Shown: positions 44,257 to 57,517 of the stretch, in pieces
How the letters are laid out: each line of letters begins with the position of its first letter
Numbering within the stretch: the first letter of the stretch is position 1
NCBI RefSeq assembly: GCF_020529025.1
Contig: NZ_JACNMM010000003.1
Span: forward strand, 310,001 to 374,000
Length of the DNA stretch: 64,000 nt
Direction: 5' to 3'
Source of the DNA: Oceaniglobus trochenteri
GTDB taxonomy: Bacteria; Pseudomonadota; Alphaproteobacteria; Rhodobacterales; Rhodobacteraceae
Made by a program: the position numbers and the translations under genes
The notes under the pieces: model-generated
Told to the model about the DNA's origin: nothing
What the model saw: the letters and a program-made list of their open reading frames with translations, nothing else
Databases searched by the model: none

Positions 44257-45246
44257 ATGTCGAACCTTGTCACGATCTTTGGCGGCTCGGGCTTTGTCGG
44301 GCGGTATGTGGCGCGCCGGATGGCGAAGGCCGGATGGCGCGTGCGCGTCGCGGTGCGCAATCCCAATCTTGCCGGTTTCGTGCGGCCCTATGGCGTGGTC
44401 GGCCAGGTCGAACCCGTGTTCTGCAACATCCGCGATGACGAGTCCGTTCGCGCCGTGGTGAACGGCGCCGATGCCGTGGTGAACTGCGTGGGCATCCTGG
44501 CCGAAAGCGGCAAGCAGCGGTTCGATGCGGTTCAGGCCGAAGGCGCGGGGCGCGTGGCCCGGATCGCCGCCGAAAAGGGTGTAGCGCGGCTGGTGCATGT
44601 GTCGGCCCTTGGTGCCGATGCCGCAAGTGACAGCGATTATGCGCGCAGCAAGTCCGAAGGCGAAGCGGCGGTTCTGGAACATATGCCCGAAGCGATGATC
44701 CTGCGCCCCTCGATCATCTTCGGGGCCGAAGATGAATTCTTCAACCGCTTTGCCGGGATGACGCGCTTTGGCCCGGTCCTGCCGGTAATCGGCGCCGCGA
44801 CCCGGTTTCAGCCTGTCTATGTCGATGATGTGGCCAAGGCGGCGGTGCTGGGCGCCACCGGCAAGGCGCCGGGGGGCATCTATGAACTTGGCGGACCCGA
44901 TGTGCGCAGCTTCCGCGAGCTGATGGGTGAGATGCTGGCGACGATCCAGCGGCGGCGTCTGGTCGTGAATGTGCCGTTTCCCATCGCCCGGATCATGGGG
45001 TCGGCCTTCGACCTTCTGGGCAAGATCTCGGGCGGGTTGATCGCGGGGCCGGTGACGGCAGACCAGGTGCGCAACCTGCGCCATGACAACGTGGTGTCCG
45101 AAGGCGCGCAGGGTTTCGATGACCTGGGGATCCGCCCGACCGCGACCGAGGCCGTGCTGCCCGAATACCTGTGGCGGTTCCGCCCCTCGGGGCAGTATGC
45201 TGCGATCAAAGGTTCGGCCAAGAACCTGCGCCTGCGTCAGCCCTGA
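44257..45246 (+). CDS. NDUFA9-like NAD(P)-binding protein (atypical SDR)
   Basis: A 329-residue Rossmann-fold protein from ATG 44257. The nucleotide-binding motif [14 protein letters not shown] is at residues 8-21. [51 protein letters not shown] and [20 protein letters not shown] are the hallmark segments of the family that includes the 39-kDa accessory subunit of mitochondrial complex I. In alphaproteobacteria such proteins are linked to complex I or to quinone and lipid metabolism; the precise role is unknown. The catalytic Tyr of classical SDRs is kept only as YARSK. It is convergent with uppP (10-base overlap). Confidence 0.85.
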   Translation: MSNLVTIFGGSGFVGRYVARRMAKAGWRVRVAVRNPNLAGFVRPYGVVGQVEPVFCNIRDDESVRAVVNGADAVVNCVGILAESGKQRFDAVQAEGAGRVARIAAEKGVARLVHVSALGADAASDSDYARSKSEGEAAVLEHMPEAMILRPSIIFGAEDEFFNRFAGMTRFGPVLPVIGAATRFQPVYVDDVAKAAVLGATGKAPGGIYELGGPDVRSFRELMGEMLATIQRRRLVVNVPFPIARIMGSAFDLLGKISGGLIAGPVTADQVRNLRHDNVVSEGAQGFDDLGIRPTATEAVLPEYLWRFRPSGQYAAIKGSAKNLRLRQP

Positions 45247-46052
45247 TCATAGCTGTAGGCGATTACCAGGAGGATCACGCCCAGGATCACGCGGTAGATC
45301 ACGTAGGGCGTGAAACTGACAGAGCGCAAGAGCCGCATCATCAGGGCCAGCGCCAGCAGTGCCGAACCGAAGGCGAAGATCGCGGCGATGGCCGCACCGC
45401 CCAGGATGGCATAGTTGGCGTCGGCCACCACTTCGGCCCCCAGCAGAAGGCCCGAGGCCAGGATCGTCGGAATCGACATCAGCATGGCCAGGCGCGCGGC
45501 ATCCTCGCGCCCATAGCCCAGCATCCGCGCCGCCGAAACGGTGATGCCTGAACGGGACGTACCGGGAATCAGTGCAACCGCCTGCCACAGACCCATGACG
45601 ATGGCATCGCGCATGGTCCAGGTCTCGGCGGTTTTCGCGGTCGTGCCCTTCTGATCGGTCCAGTACAGCACCAGCCCGAAGATCAGCATGGTCCAGCCGA
45701 TCACCGCGGTCGAACGAAGCATGTCGTCAACACCCGTCAGCTTGAGGATCAGGCCGGCGATCACCACCGGAATCGTCCCCAGGATCAGGCCTAACGCAAG
45801 GCGGGCGCCCGGCGTGTCGATGCGGCCCCGCAGGGCGCGGGGCAGGCCCAGAAGGCCAAGGCGCACATCCTGCCAGAAATAAAGGATCACGGCCCCGAGC
45901 GTGCCAAGATGAACGGCGACATCGATGGTCTGGCCCTGATCGGCCAGCCCCGTGAGATGGGGCAGAAGAATCAGGTGGCCGGAGGAGGAGACCGGCAAGA
46001 ACTCGGTCAGGCCCTGGATGATTGCGACCAGCAGAAGATGGAGAAGAGTCAT
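45237..46052 (-). CDS. uppP: Undecaprenyl-diphosphate phosphatase UppP (BacA)
   Basis: A 271-residue inner-membrane enzyme that dephosphorylates C55-isoprenyl pyrophosphate for recycling in wall and glycan synthesis; extra copies give bacitracin resistance. The active-site signature is [19 protein letters not shown] (residues 11-29), with the second conserved block [20 protein letters not shown] near residues 159-178 (catalytic Ser/Arg). About eight helices, normal length. Its 3' end overlaps the NDUFA9-like gene by ten bases on the opposite strand. Confidence 0.96.
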   Translation of the reverse strand: MTLLHLLLVAIIQGLTEFLPVSSSGHLILLPHLTGLADQGQTIDVAVHLGTLGAVILYFWQDVRLGLLGLPRALRGRIDTPGARLALGLILGTIPVVIAGLILKLTGVDDMLRSTAVIGWTMLIFGLVLYWTDQKGTTAKTAETWTMRDAIVMGLWQAVALIPGTSRSGITVSAARMLGYGREDAARLAMLMSIPTILASGLLLGAEVVADANYAILGGAAIAAIFAFGSALLALALMMRLLRSVSFTPYVIYRVILGVILLVIAYSYDQG

Positions 46053-46270
46053 GTGCCTTGCCCGACTGAAAGGTGCCCAAGCTATAAGGCTTTGAATTTA
46101 TTTTGGGAAACGAAAAAAGAGACAGTAAGGATTACCTAAAATAGAGCGACCATGATGTGTATCAGGGACGGGAAGCGAAAAAAACAGCAAATAGGTCAGC
46201 ACAGGTGACTTTTATTTCCCTTCGGCCCCCTTTATGAAGGCGCACGAATGTATGGACCGGGATCTTTCTG
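46053..46270. promoter_or_regulatory. AT-rich divergent promoter region uppP/gltD
   Basis: This 218-base gap has A+T-rich tracts (TTTGAATTTATTTTGGGAAA, GCGAAAAAAACAGCAAATAG) between two divergent genes, unlike its G+C-rich flanks. It must carry both promoters. I found no clear NtrC dyad or -24/-12 element. A weak ribosome site (GGGAT) precedes gltD. Confidence 0.5.
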
Positions 46271-47704
46271 ATGGCGAAGAACGTGATGCTCAAGTTTGTG
46301 GATGTGGCGCGGGATATGCCCGAAAAGCGCGCGCCCGATCTGCGCCGTCAGGATTTCAACGAGATCTACGGCGAATATGCCCGTGAAAAGGCCGGCGAAC
46401 AGGCCGGGCGGTGCAGCCAGTGCGGCGTGCCCTATTGCCAGAGCCATTGCCCCCTGCACAACAACATCCCCGACTGGCTGCGCCTGACGGCCGAGGGGCG
46501 GTTGCAGGAAGCCTATGAGTTGAGCCAGGCCACCAACACCTTTCCCGAAATCTGTGGCCGGATCTGCCCGCAGGACCGGCTTTGCGAAGGCAACTGTGTC
46601 ATCGAACAGGCCGGGCATGGCACCGTCACCATCGGGTCGGTTGAAAAATACCTCACCGACACGGCGTTCGAACAGGGGTGGGTCAAGCCCATCACCAATG
46701 CGGGCGAGCGTGGCGAATCCGTGGGCATCATCGGCGCCGGGCCGGGCGGCCTGGCCGCCGCCGACATGCTGCGGCGCGCCGGGGTGCAGGTGACGGTCTA
46801 TGATCGCTATGACCGCGCGGGCGGCTTGATGACCTATGGCATTCCCGGCTTCAAGCTGGAGAAGGACATCGTCATGCAGCGGGTTGCGCAGCTTGAAGAA
46901 GGCGGCGTGACCTTCGTTCTGAACTGCGATGTGGGCGTCGACATCTCATTCGATGCGATCCGCGGCCGGCATGACGCGGTGCTGATCGCCACCGGTGTCT
47001 ACAAATCGCGCGAACTGACCGGCCCCGGTTCGGGCGCCAAGGGAATCGTGCGGGCCATCGATTATCTGACCGCCAGCAACCGCAAGAGCTTTGGCGACGA
47101 GGTGCCGGAATTCGACAATGGCGATCTGAATGCCACCGGCAAGAAGGTGGTTGTCATAGGCGGCGGCGACACGGCCATGGATTGCGTGCGCACCGCCATC
47201 CGCCAGGGGGCGGAATCGGTCAAATGTCTCTATCGCCGTGACAGGGCGAACATGCCGGGCAGCCAGCGCGAGGTTGCCAATGCCGAGGAAGAGGGCGTGG
47301 AATTCGTCTGGCTGAGCGCGCCGCACGGCTTTGCCGGCGATACCGTTTCCGGCGTGATGACCCAGCGGATGCGCCTCGGCGATCCCGATGCGACGGGACG
47401 CCAGATGCCCGAACTGATCGAAGGGTCGGACTATGTCGAAGAGGCCGACCTGGTGATCAAGGCGCTGGGGTTCGAGCCCGAGGATCTGCCCAAGCTCTGG
47501 GGTGTCGAGGGGCTGGAAGTCAGCCGCTGGGGCACCGTGATCGCCGATTTCAAGACGCACGAGACCAGCATCGAGGGCGTCTATGCCTGCGGCGATATCC
47601 AGCGTGGCGCGTCGCTGGTGGTCTGGGCCATCCGCGACGGGCGCGAGGCGGCCGAGGCGATGCTTGAATATGTGACCGGGGCGGCGCGGATCGCGGCAGA
47701 GTAG
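46271..47704 (+). CDS. gltD: Glutamate synthase small subunit GltD
   Basis: A 477-residue FAD- and iron-sulfur-containing subunit that passes electrons from NADPH to GltB. The N-terminal cysteine cluster region is CSQCGVPYCQSHCPLHNNIPDW followed by CGRICPQDRLCEGNCV. The FAD-binding motif GIIGAGPGGLAAADMLRRAGV lies near residues 151-171 and the NADPH motif KKVVVIGGGDTAMDCVRTAIRQG near residues 293-315. A second FAD segment, GVYACGDIQRGASLVVWAIRDGREAAE, ends the protein. It is the first gene of a gltD-gfa-gfa-gltB cluster, with the two subunits in the less common order. Confidence 0.97.
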   Translation: MAKNVMLKFVDVARDMPEKRAPDLRRQDFNEIYGEYAREKAGEQAGRCSQCGVPYCQSHCPLHNNIPDWLRLTAEGRLQEAYELSQATNTFPEICGRICPQDRLCEGNCVIEQAGHGTVTIGSVEKYLTDTAFEQGWVKPITNAGERGESVGIIGAGPGGLAAADMLRRAGVQVTVYDRYDRAGGLMTYGIPGFKLEKDIVMQRVAQLEEGGVTFVLNCDVGVDISFDAIRGRHDAVLIATGVYKSRELTGPGSGAKGIVRAIDYLTASNRKSFGDEVPEFDNGDLNATGKKVVVIGGGDTAMDCVRTAIRQGAESVKCLYRRDRANMPGSQREVANAEEEGVEFVWLSAPHGFAGDTVSGVMTQRMRLGDPDATGRQMPELIEGSDYVEEADLVIKALGFEPEDLPKLWGVEGLEVSRWGTVIADFKTHETSIEGVYACGDIQRGASLVVWAIRDGREAAEAMLEYVTGAARIAAE

Positions 47705-47741
47705 CCGGTTTCGACCGGCCCGACCGGAAAGGGGAAACAGG

Positions 47742-48182
47742 ATGACGCAGAAATCTACCGGCGGATGCCTGTGCGGCGCGGTGCGCTATACGCTTGCCGA
47801 ACGGCCCGAGGGGCTTCACGCCTGCCATTGTTCCATGTGCCGCCGCCATACCGGGGGCATCGCCCTGGCCGTGTCGGTTGCGCCCGGTGGAATCGTGTTT
47901 CAATCCGATGCCGCGCTCAGGGTTCACGCCACCTCGGACTGGGCCGAACGGGCGTTTTGCGGCACCTGCGGCTCATCCCTGTTCTGGCGGTTGACGGCCC
48001 CCGGCCCGGCGCAGGGCAACATGGCGCTTTATTCCGGCACGCTGGACGATCTGGAGGGGTTGGAACTGATCGAGGAAATCTATGTCGATCACAAGCCCGA
48101 AGGCTATGCCTTTGCCGGTGAGCGCAAGCGGATGACCGAGGCCGAGGTTCTGGCGCAGTTCGGGATCGGAGACGCGACATGA
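47742..48182 (+). CDS. GFA-fold (glutathione-dependent formaldehyde-activating enzyme-like) protein, copy 1
   Basis: A 146-residue zinc-binding protein of the CENP-V/GFA family. Cysteine ligands are arranged as GGCLCGAVRYTL near residue 8, ACHCSMCRRHTGG near residue 32, and CGTCGSSLFW near residue 73. Despite the family name, spontaneous glutathione-formaldehyde activation is disputed, and many members have unknown jobs. It begins 38 bases after gltD, with AAGGGG upstream, and its stop overlaps the next, paralogous gene by four bases. Confidence 0.88.
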   Translation: MTQKSTGGCLCGAVRYTLAERPEGLHACHCSMCRRHTGGIALAVSVAPGGIVFQSDAALRVHATSDWAERAFCGTCGSSLFWRLTAPGPAQGNMALYSGTLDDLEGLELIEEIYVDHKPEGYAFAGERKRMTEAEVLAQFGIGDAT

Positions 48183-48613
48183 AGACCGGCGCCTGCCTTT
48201 GCGGTGCCGTGCGGTTTCGGGCCGCCGATGTGCCGGATACCTTCGGCGTGTGCCATTGCAGGATGTGCCGCCGCTGGACCGGCTCGGCCCTGCTTGAGGT
48301 CAGTGTGCCCGAGGGCGGCGTGACCTGGGCGGGTGCGGAGAATATCGCCCGGCGGGCGACCTCGGCCTGGGCCGAACGGGCCTGGTGCCGCGAATGCGGA
48401 TCGGGGTTGTATTACAAGGTGACGATGCAGGGCGAATGGTCGGGCAAGCTCGACATTCCGCTGGGTCTGTTCGATGAGCCGGACGGCTTCAAGATGAGCC
48501 ACGAGATCTTCATCGATCACAAGCCCGACAGTTTTGAATACGGCGGCCCGGCACGCATCGTGCTGACCCGCCAGCAGTGCGTCGAGAAGTTCGGCGCGCT
48601 GGACAGTGAATGA
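48179..48613 (+). CDS. GFA-fold protein, copy 2
   Basis: A 144-residue paralogue of the preceding gene, with the same zinc cysteines: CLCGAVRFRA near residue 5, CHCRMCRRWTGS near residue 28, CRECGSGLYY near residue 68, and a shared HEIFIDHKPDSFEY end block matching EIYVDHKPEGYAF of copy 1. The two arose by tandem duplication and have diverged considerably. It ends 34 bases before gltB. Position inside the glutamate synthase cluster implies co-transcription, but no link to glutamate synthesis is known to me. Confidence 0.88.
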   Translation: MKTGACLCGAVRFRAADVPDTFGVCHCRMCRRWTGSALLEVSVPEGGVTWAGAENIARRATSAWAERAWCRECGSGLYYKVTMQGEWSGKLDIPLGLFDEPDGFKMSHEIFIDHKPDSFEYGGPARIVLTRQQCVEKFGALDSE

Positions 48614-48646
48614 TGGCTTCGGCCCGTTTCGGAGAGGATGAACGAC

Positions 48647-53173
<4,527 letters not shown>

Positions 53174-53190
53174 CGCCGGGAGCTTGCGAA

Positions 53191-53214
53191 ATCCTGCCCA
53201 CGCGTGGGCAGGAT
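53191..53214 (+). terminator. Perfect hairpin after gltB
   Basis: ATCCTGCCCA (53191-53200) pairs perfectly with TGGGCAGGAT (53205-53214) around CGCG, 17 bases past the gltB stop. There is no T run afterwards, but the 10-bp stem is strong. Confidence 0.6.
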
Positions 53215-53292
53215 ACACGCATCGGTAGAGTTAACGGTTTGTTTTTGACAGGTTGGTAAGAAAACCGACAGAAACCAGTCAGAGGCAGTACC

Positions 53293-54213
53293 ATGGCAAC
53301 CTTCAACGACCAGTTCTTCACCTTCGATCCGGCCAATCCGCCGACCGGATCGTCGGTTACCTTCAGTCGCCTTGATCTGACCGATGCCAACAACGACGGC
53401 GATGTCGATCGATTCAATAGCGATTCGGTGAACGGGTCGGATGTGGTGCGTTCCTACCCCGGTGATACGGTTACAATCGCCACTGGTTCCGGCAACGTTA
53501 CCTACACCGGCATCACGTTCTATACTGCGGACGGCGGCCGATATTTCACGCCCACCGACGGCCAGGTCTTGCAGAACGGCACCGTGGTCGGCGCGACGGC
53601 GGTGTCGGGGCAAGGCCCGCTTCAAATGTCAAACCTAGGGCCGTCCTGTTTTGTGGCGGGCACCCGGTTGCGCACACCGAACGGGATGCGCCCGGTGGAA
53701 GGAATCGCCGTCGGCGAACAGGTGAAAACCCGCGACAGCGGCATCCAGACGGTGCGCTGGGTCGGGCAAAGCACCACGCGCGGTATCGGGCCTGCCGCAC
53801 CTGTGCGGTTTGCGCCGGGCGCGATCGGCAACACCCGCGAACTGCGGGTCAGCCAGCAGCACAGGATGCTTGTGCGCGGGCCTTTGGCCGAGATCTATTT
53901 CGGCGCGGGCGAGGTTCTGACCGCCGCCAGACATCTGGTCAACGGGCGTGACATCACCTTCGCACCCTGCGCCGAAGTCACCTATCTGCACCTGCTGTTC
54001 GACCGGCACGAAATCCTCTTTGCCGAGAACGCCCCCTGCGAAAGCTTCCACCCCGGCGACACGGTTCTGGGCGAGGATGACGCGATGATGGATGAACTGC
54101 GCATGCTGTTTCCCGATTTCGACGGGCTTTGCGCGGAAGGCGCCTGGCGCATGGCCCGCCCTGTGGTGCGTGGCAGCGAGGCAGCCGTGCTGGTGAACCA
54201 AGGCGCGGCTTGA
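53293..54213 (+). CDS. Hint-domain protein with EF-hand-like calcium loop
   Basis: A 306-residue protein. Residues 1-118 form a beta-rich, Gly/Asp/Thr-rich region with an EF-hand-type loop DANNDGDVD at 31-39 (D31, N33, D35, G36, D39). From C119 a Hedgehog/intein-type Hint domain begins: SCFVAGTRLRTPNGMRPVEGIAVGEQV, then RELRVSQQHRMLVRG and AARHLVNG, through about residue 260. In Hint folds the first Cys drives autocleavage; here the downstream HN-type splicing end is absent, so release or attachment of the N-terminal part rather than splicing is expected. Such proteins are numerous in Rhodobacterales and often secreted by type I systems. No signal peptide is seen. Confidence 0.82.
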   Translation: MATFNDQFFTFDPANPPTGSSVTFSRLDLTDANNDGDVDRFNSDSVNGSDVVRSYPGDTVTIATGSGNVTYTGITFYTADGGRYFTPTDGQVLQNGTVVGATAVSGQGPLQMSNLGPSCFVAGTRLRTPNGMRPVEGIAVGEQVKTRDSGIQTVRWVGQSTTRGIGPAAPVRFAPGAIGNTRELRVSQQHRMLVRGPLAEIYFGAGEVLTAARHLVNGRDITFAPCAEVTYLHLLFDRHEILFAENAPCESFHPGDTVLGEDDAMMDELRMLFPDFDGLCAEGAWRMARPVVRGSEAAVLVNQGAA

Positions 54214-54245
54214 CCGCCTGACCCCTCTCGTGGCTATGGTGCGCC

Positions 54246-54980
54246 GTGGCACGCGCTAGGAAAACCCCAAAGGCCAAGGACGCCCCCAAGACACCCCGCC
54301 GCCGGTTTCGCCCCGGGCGGTGGCTGTTGCGCTGGGTGTTCCGCCTGACGGTTCTGGCGATTGCCCTGATGCTGATCTGGGTGTCCTTCCACGCGGTCTT
54401 CAACCCGAAAACCACGCCCTACATGCGGTCGGAAAAGGCGCGCCTTGGCGCCGTCGATTTCCAGTGGGTGTCGCTGAAGGATGTGGCGCCCGCCATGGCC
54501 CGGTCGGCCGTGGCGGCCGAGGATGCGAATTTCTGCACCCACTGGGGGTTCGACATGGCGGCGATCCGCCAGGCGTTGGAGCAGGGCGGGGCGCGGGGGG
54601 CCTCGACCATCTCTCAGCAGGTGGTGAAGAACGTCTTCCTGTGGCAGGGGCGCAGCTGGACCCGCAAGGCGCTTGAGGCGGCGATCACCCCGGTGATGGA
54701 AACGATCTGGACCAAGCGTCGCATCCTTGAGGTTTACCTGAACATCGCCGAGTTCGACGAGGGCGTCTTTGGCGTGGATGCCGCCGCCCACCATTACTTT
54801 CGCGTCGCCCCCGGCAAGCTGACCACCACTCAGGCGGCCCGGCTGGCCGCGATCCTGCCCAACCCCAAGGCCCGCTCGGCCAGCAAACCCAGCGATTTCG
54901 TGCGCCGCCGCGCCTCGTCGATCCGCGACGGCGCTGCGACCATCGCGCGCGACGGACGCGCTGCCTGTTTCGAGGGGTGA
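54246..54980 (+). CDS. mtgA: Monofunctional peptidoglycan glycosyltransferase MtgA
   Basis: A 244-residue GT51 enzyme that polymerises lipid II glycan strands. The start is GTG 54246. A basic, Pro-rich N-terminus is followed by one membrane anchor (LLRWVFRLTVLAIALMLIWVSF, about residues 27-48). Catalytic motifs: AVAAEDANFCTHWGFD (catalytic Glu in AAED), GASTISQQVVKNVFLW, KRRILEVYLNIAEFDEGVFGVDAAAHHYF and ARLAAILPNP. No transpeptidase domain is attached, which defines MtgA. It lies 32 bases after the Hint gene. Confidence 0.95.
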   Translation: MARARKTPKAKDAPKTPRRRFRPGRWLLRWVFRLTVLAIALMLIWVSFHAVFNPKTTPYMRSEKARLGAVDFQWVSLKDVAPAMARSAVAAEDANFCTHWGFDMAAIRQALEQGGARGASTISQQVVKNVFLWQGRSWTRKALEAAITPVMETIWTKRRILEVYLNIAEFDEGVFGVDAAAHHYFRVAPGKLTTTQAARLAAILPNPKARSASKPSDFVRRRASSIRDGAATIARDGRAACFEG

Positions 54981-55042
54981 CAGGGGCGCTGCGCCCTGTC
55001 ACACTGAAATCGGATTTGGTGACGAAAAACCGCCTTTGGCGG
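54978..55042 (+). terminator. Two hairpins after mtgA
   Basis: TGACAGGG (54978-54985, including the mtgA stop) pairs with CCCTGTCA (54994-55001). A second, smaller hairpin CCGCC-ttt-GGCGG (55030-55042) is followed by CACTTTTCACGTTT. Either could stop mtgA transcription before the GNAT gene. Confidence 0.6.
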
Positions 55043-55077
55043 CACTTTTCACGTTTCCAATCCAAAGGAGGGCCGTT

Positions 55078-55563
55078 GTGTCCTGCATCCCAAGCATTCG
55101 CTCCGCCACAGGTGCCGACAAACCCGGCCTGATGTTGCTTTTCAACGATTGCGGCCTGTTCGAACCCGGCGAAGTTCACCTGGTGGAAGAAATGTTCGAC
55201 GGATGGATCGCCGGCCGCCTTGCGAGGCCCGATCACCGCTGGTTCGTGGCCGGGGATGACGCCGGCATTGCCGGGGCCGGATACCTTGCCGCCGACATCA
55301 TGGCCGACCGGGTCTTCAACCTGCTGTTTCTCGCGGTGCACAGCCGGGCACGGCGCGGGGGGCTGGGCGATGCGCTGATCGCCCATGGCGAGGTGGCGGC
55401 GCGGGATGACGCGGGACGCCTGATGCTGATCGAAACGGCCTCGGGCCCCGAGACGGCGGCGGCACGGGCGCTTTATGCCCGGCGGGGATATGCCCTGGAC
55501 GGGCGGATCATCGGCTACTACGGCAAGGGCATCGACAAGCTGATCTTTCGCCGTACGCTTTGA
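55078..55563 (+). CDS. GNAT-family N-acetyltransferase
   Basis: A 161-residue acetyltransferase. The start is GTG 55078, preceded by AAGGAGGG (55065-55072). The acetyl-CoA-binding core appears as NLLFLAVHSRARRGGLGDALIAHGEVAARDDAGRLMLIETASG; the classical R/Q-x-x-G-x-G/A pattern is RRGGLG. The C-terminal ARALYARRGYALDGRIIGYYGKGIDKLIF is the typical last strand and helix. The acceptor substrate is not predictable. It stands alone between mtgA terminators and the GST gene. Confidence 0.82.
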   Translation: MSCIPSIRSATGADKPGLMLLFNDCGLFEPGEVHLVEEMFDGWIAGRLARPDHRWFVAGDDAGIAGAGYLAADIMADRVFNLLFLAVHSRARRGGLGDALIAHGEVAARDDAGRLMLIETASGPETAAARALYARRGYALDGRIIGYYGKGIDKLIFRRTL

Positions 55564-55674
55564 GCGTGGCGCGGCGGGCGGCGTGGCGCCGCGGAAGGGG
55601 TTGTCGGGTTTGAGCGGTTGAATTGCCGCCGCGTTCACGGCATTGAAGGGTGATCCATAACATTGGTTGTCCCC

Positions 55675-56340
55675 ATGAATCGCCTGTTCCACGTTCCCTT
55701 GTCACCGTTTTCCCGCAAGGTCCGCCTGAGCCTTGCGGAGAAGAAGATCGAGGTTGAACTGGTGGAAGAGCGTTACTGGGAGCAGGACCCGGATTTCCTG
55801 CGCCGCAATCCGGCGGGCAAGGTCCCGGTGCTGCGGATGGGCAGCCTGACCCTGAGCGACAGCGTGGCGATCTGCGAATACCTGGAAGAGGTGCACCCCG
55901 ACCCGGCCCTCATGCCGTCCGATTCCGAGGGCCGTTACGAGGTGCGCCGCCTGGTGGCCTGGTTCGACGACAAGTTTCACAAGGAAGTGACCAGCAAGCT
56001 TCTGTACGAACGGGTGAACAAGAAGGTGATGGGCCTGGGATACCCCGACAGCACCAACATCAAGGCCGGCGCCAAGGCGATCAAGTATCACCTCGATTAC
56101 ATGGCCTGGCTGTTGGAACAGCGCCGGTGGCTGGCGGGTGACACGATGACCCTGGCCGATTTCGCCGCCGCTGCGCATCTGTCCTGTCTCGACTATATCT
56201 CGGATGTCGACTGGAACCGCAGCGAGGCCGTGAAGGACTGGTACGCGAAGATCAAATCGCGCCCGGCCTTCCGTTCGATCCTGGCCGACCAGATTTCCGG
56301 CTTCCTGCCGCCACCCCATTATGCCGACCTGGATTTTTGA
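55675..56340 (+). CDS. Glutathione S-transferase family protein
   Basis: A 221-residue GST from ATG 55675 (an upstream TTG gives four more residues but no better ribosome site). The thioredoxin-like N-terminal domain has LFHVPLSPFSRKVRLSLAEK, where Ser of SPFS replaces the redox Cys, the cis-Pro segment AGKVPVLRMG, and the glutathione-binding SDSVAICEYLEE. The helical C-terminal domain contains MTLADFAAAAHLSCLDYI and an extended tail. The physiological substrate is unknown. A hairpin-plus-repeat element follows 12 bases after the stop and precedes queG. Confidence 0.88.
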   Translation: MNRLFHVPLSPFSRKVRLSLAEKKIEVELVEERYWEQDPDFLRRNPAGKVPVLRMGSLTLSDSVAICEYLEEVHPDPALMPSDSEGRYEVRRLVAWFDDKFHKEVTSKLLYERVNKKVMGLGYPDSTNIKAGAKAIKYHLDYMAWLLEQRRWLAGDTMTLADFAAAAHLSCLDYISDVDWNRSEAVKDWYAKIKSRPAFRSILADQISGFLPPPHYADLDF

Positions 56341-56352
56341 CGCCCGACCCCG

Positions 56353-56400
56353 GTGGGGGCCTTGCCCCCACACCCCCAGGATATTTGCGGACCAAAGATG
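56353..56400 (+). repeat. Hairpin plus intergenic unit ending in the queG start codon
   Basis: GTGGGGGC (56353-56360) pairs with GCCCCCAC (56364-56371), then the unit core GGATATTTGCGGACCAAAGATG runs from 56379 to 56400. The final ATG is the likely queG start. The same hairpin-plus-core pair occurs on the minus strand at 23267-23330. Confidence 0.8.
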
Positions 56401-57507
56401 GGGGCACCGGTGTCTGAGGCGGTGAAGCGCGCCCTCGTGGCCGAGGCGCTGGCCGATGGCTTCGTGTCGGTGGGGGTCTGCCGCCCCGATGCGCTGCCGG
56501 ATCTGGCGGCGCGGCTGGAGACCTTCGTGGCCGAAGGGCGGCACGGGCAGATGACCTGGATGGGCGAGCGGATGGGATGGCGCGGCGATGCCGCAGCGCT
56601 CTGGCCGGCGGCGCGGTCGGTGGTGATGCTGGCCGAAAGCTATGCCCCGCTGCACGATCCTCTGGCGGTGCTGAAGCAGCGCGACAGGGGCGCGGTGTCG
56701 GTCTATGCCCAGGGGCGCGATTACCATGACATCGTGAAGAAGCGGCTGAAGCGCGTGGCGCGATGGCTGATCGAGGCGGTGGAGAAGGGCGGCTATCGCA
56801 GCCGGCAGACGGGGAAATGGGTGGCGCTGGATGCCGGCCCGCGCCCCGAGGTGAAGGTTTTCGTCGATACCGCGCCGGTGATGGAAAAGCCCCTGGCGCA
56901 GGCCGCCGGCCTGGGTTGGCAGGGCAAGCACACCAACCTGCTGAGCCGGGATTTCGGCAACTGGGTGTTCCTGGGCGCGATCTTCACCACGCTGGACCTG
57001 CCTGTCGATCCGCCCGAGGCCGAGCATTGCGGCAGTTGCACCGCCTGCCTTGACATCTGCCCGACGGCCGCCTTTCCCGCGCCCTTCCAGCTGGATGCGC
57101 GGCGCTGCATTTCCTATCTCACGATCGAACATGCCGGGCCGGTGGACGAGGAGCTTCGGGCCCTGATGGGCAACCGGATCTATGGCTGCGACGATTGTCT
57201 TGCCGTCTGCCCGTGGAACAAGTTTGCGGTTGCGGCATCGGATATGCGATACCATGGCGACGGTGCGCTGGAGGCGCCGCGGCTGGCCGAACTGGCGGCC
57301 CTGGACGATGCGGCATTTCGCGCATTGTTTTCCGGCAGCCCGGTGAAAAGGATCGGGCGGGACAGGTTTGTGCGCAATGTCTGCTATGCGATCGGCAATT
57401 CCGGCGATCCGGCCCTTCTGCCGGCGGTGTCCGGTTTGGTCGGGGATGAGGATGATACGGTGGCGGATGCCGCGCGGTGGGCCGTGATGCGGCTGACAGG
57501 GGAATAG
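56398..57507 (+). CDS. queG: Epoxyqueuosine reductase QueG
   Basis: A 369-residue cobalamin- and iron-sulfur-dependent enzyme that makes queuosine from epoxyqueuosine in tRNA. Two ferredoxin-type [4Fe-4S] motifs are complete: C211, C214, C217, C221 ([11 protein letters not shown]) with C237, and C264, C267, C271 (CDDCLAVC). The catalytic Asp lies in [38 protein letters not shown] is the cobalamin-region signature. HEAT-like C-terminus. The ATG at 56398 is the last codon of a dispersed repeat; GTG 56410 is the alternative. Start usage from a repeat is unusual. Confidence 0.95.
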   Translation: MGAPVSEAVKRALVAEALADGFVSVGVCRPDALPDLAARLETFVAEGRHGQMTWMGERMGWRGDAAALWPAARSVVMLAESYAPLHDPLAVLKQRDRGAVSVYAQGRDYHDIVKKRLKRVARWLIEAVEKGGYRSRQTGKWVALDAGPRPEVKVFVDTAPVMEKPLAQAAGLGWQGKHTNLLSRDFGNWVFLGAIFTTLDLPVDPPEAEHCGSCTACLDICPTAAFPAPFQLDARRCISYLTIEHAGPVDEELRALMGNRIYGCDDCLAVCPWNKFAVAASDMRYHGDGALEAPRLAELAALDDAAFRALFSGSPVKRIGRDRFVRNVCYAIGNSGDPALLPAVSGLVGDEDDTVADAARWAVMRLTGE

Positions 57508-57517
57508 GACGGAAACG

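Noticed and set aside
48638-48646. ATG 48638 as gltB start
   Set aside because: It abuts the GGAGAGG site with no spacing; ATG 48647 has proper spacing and the propeptide still has a usual length.
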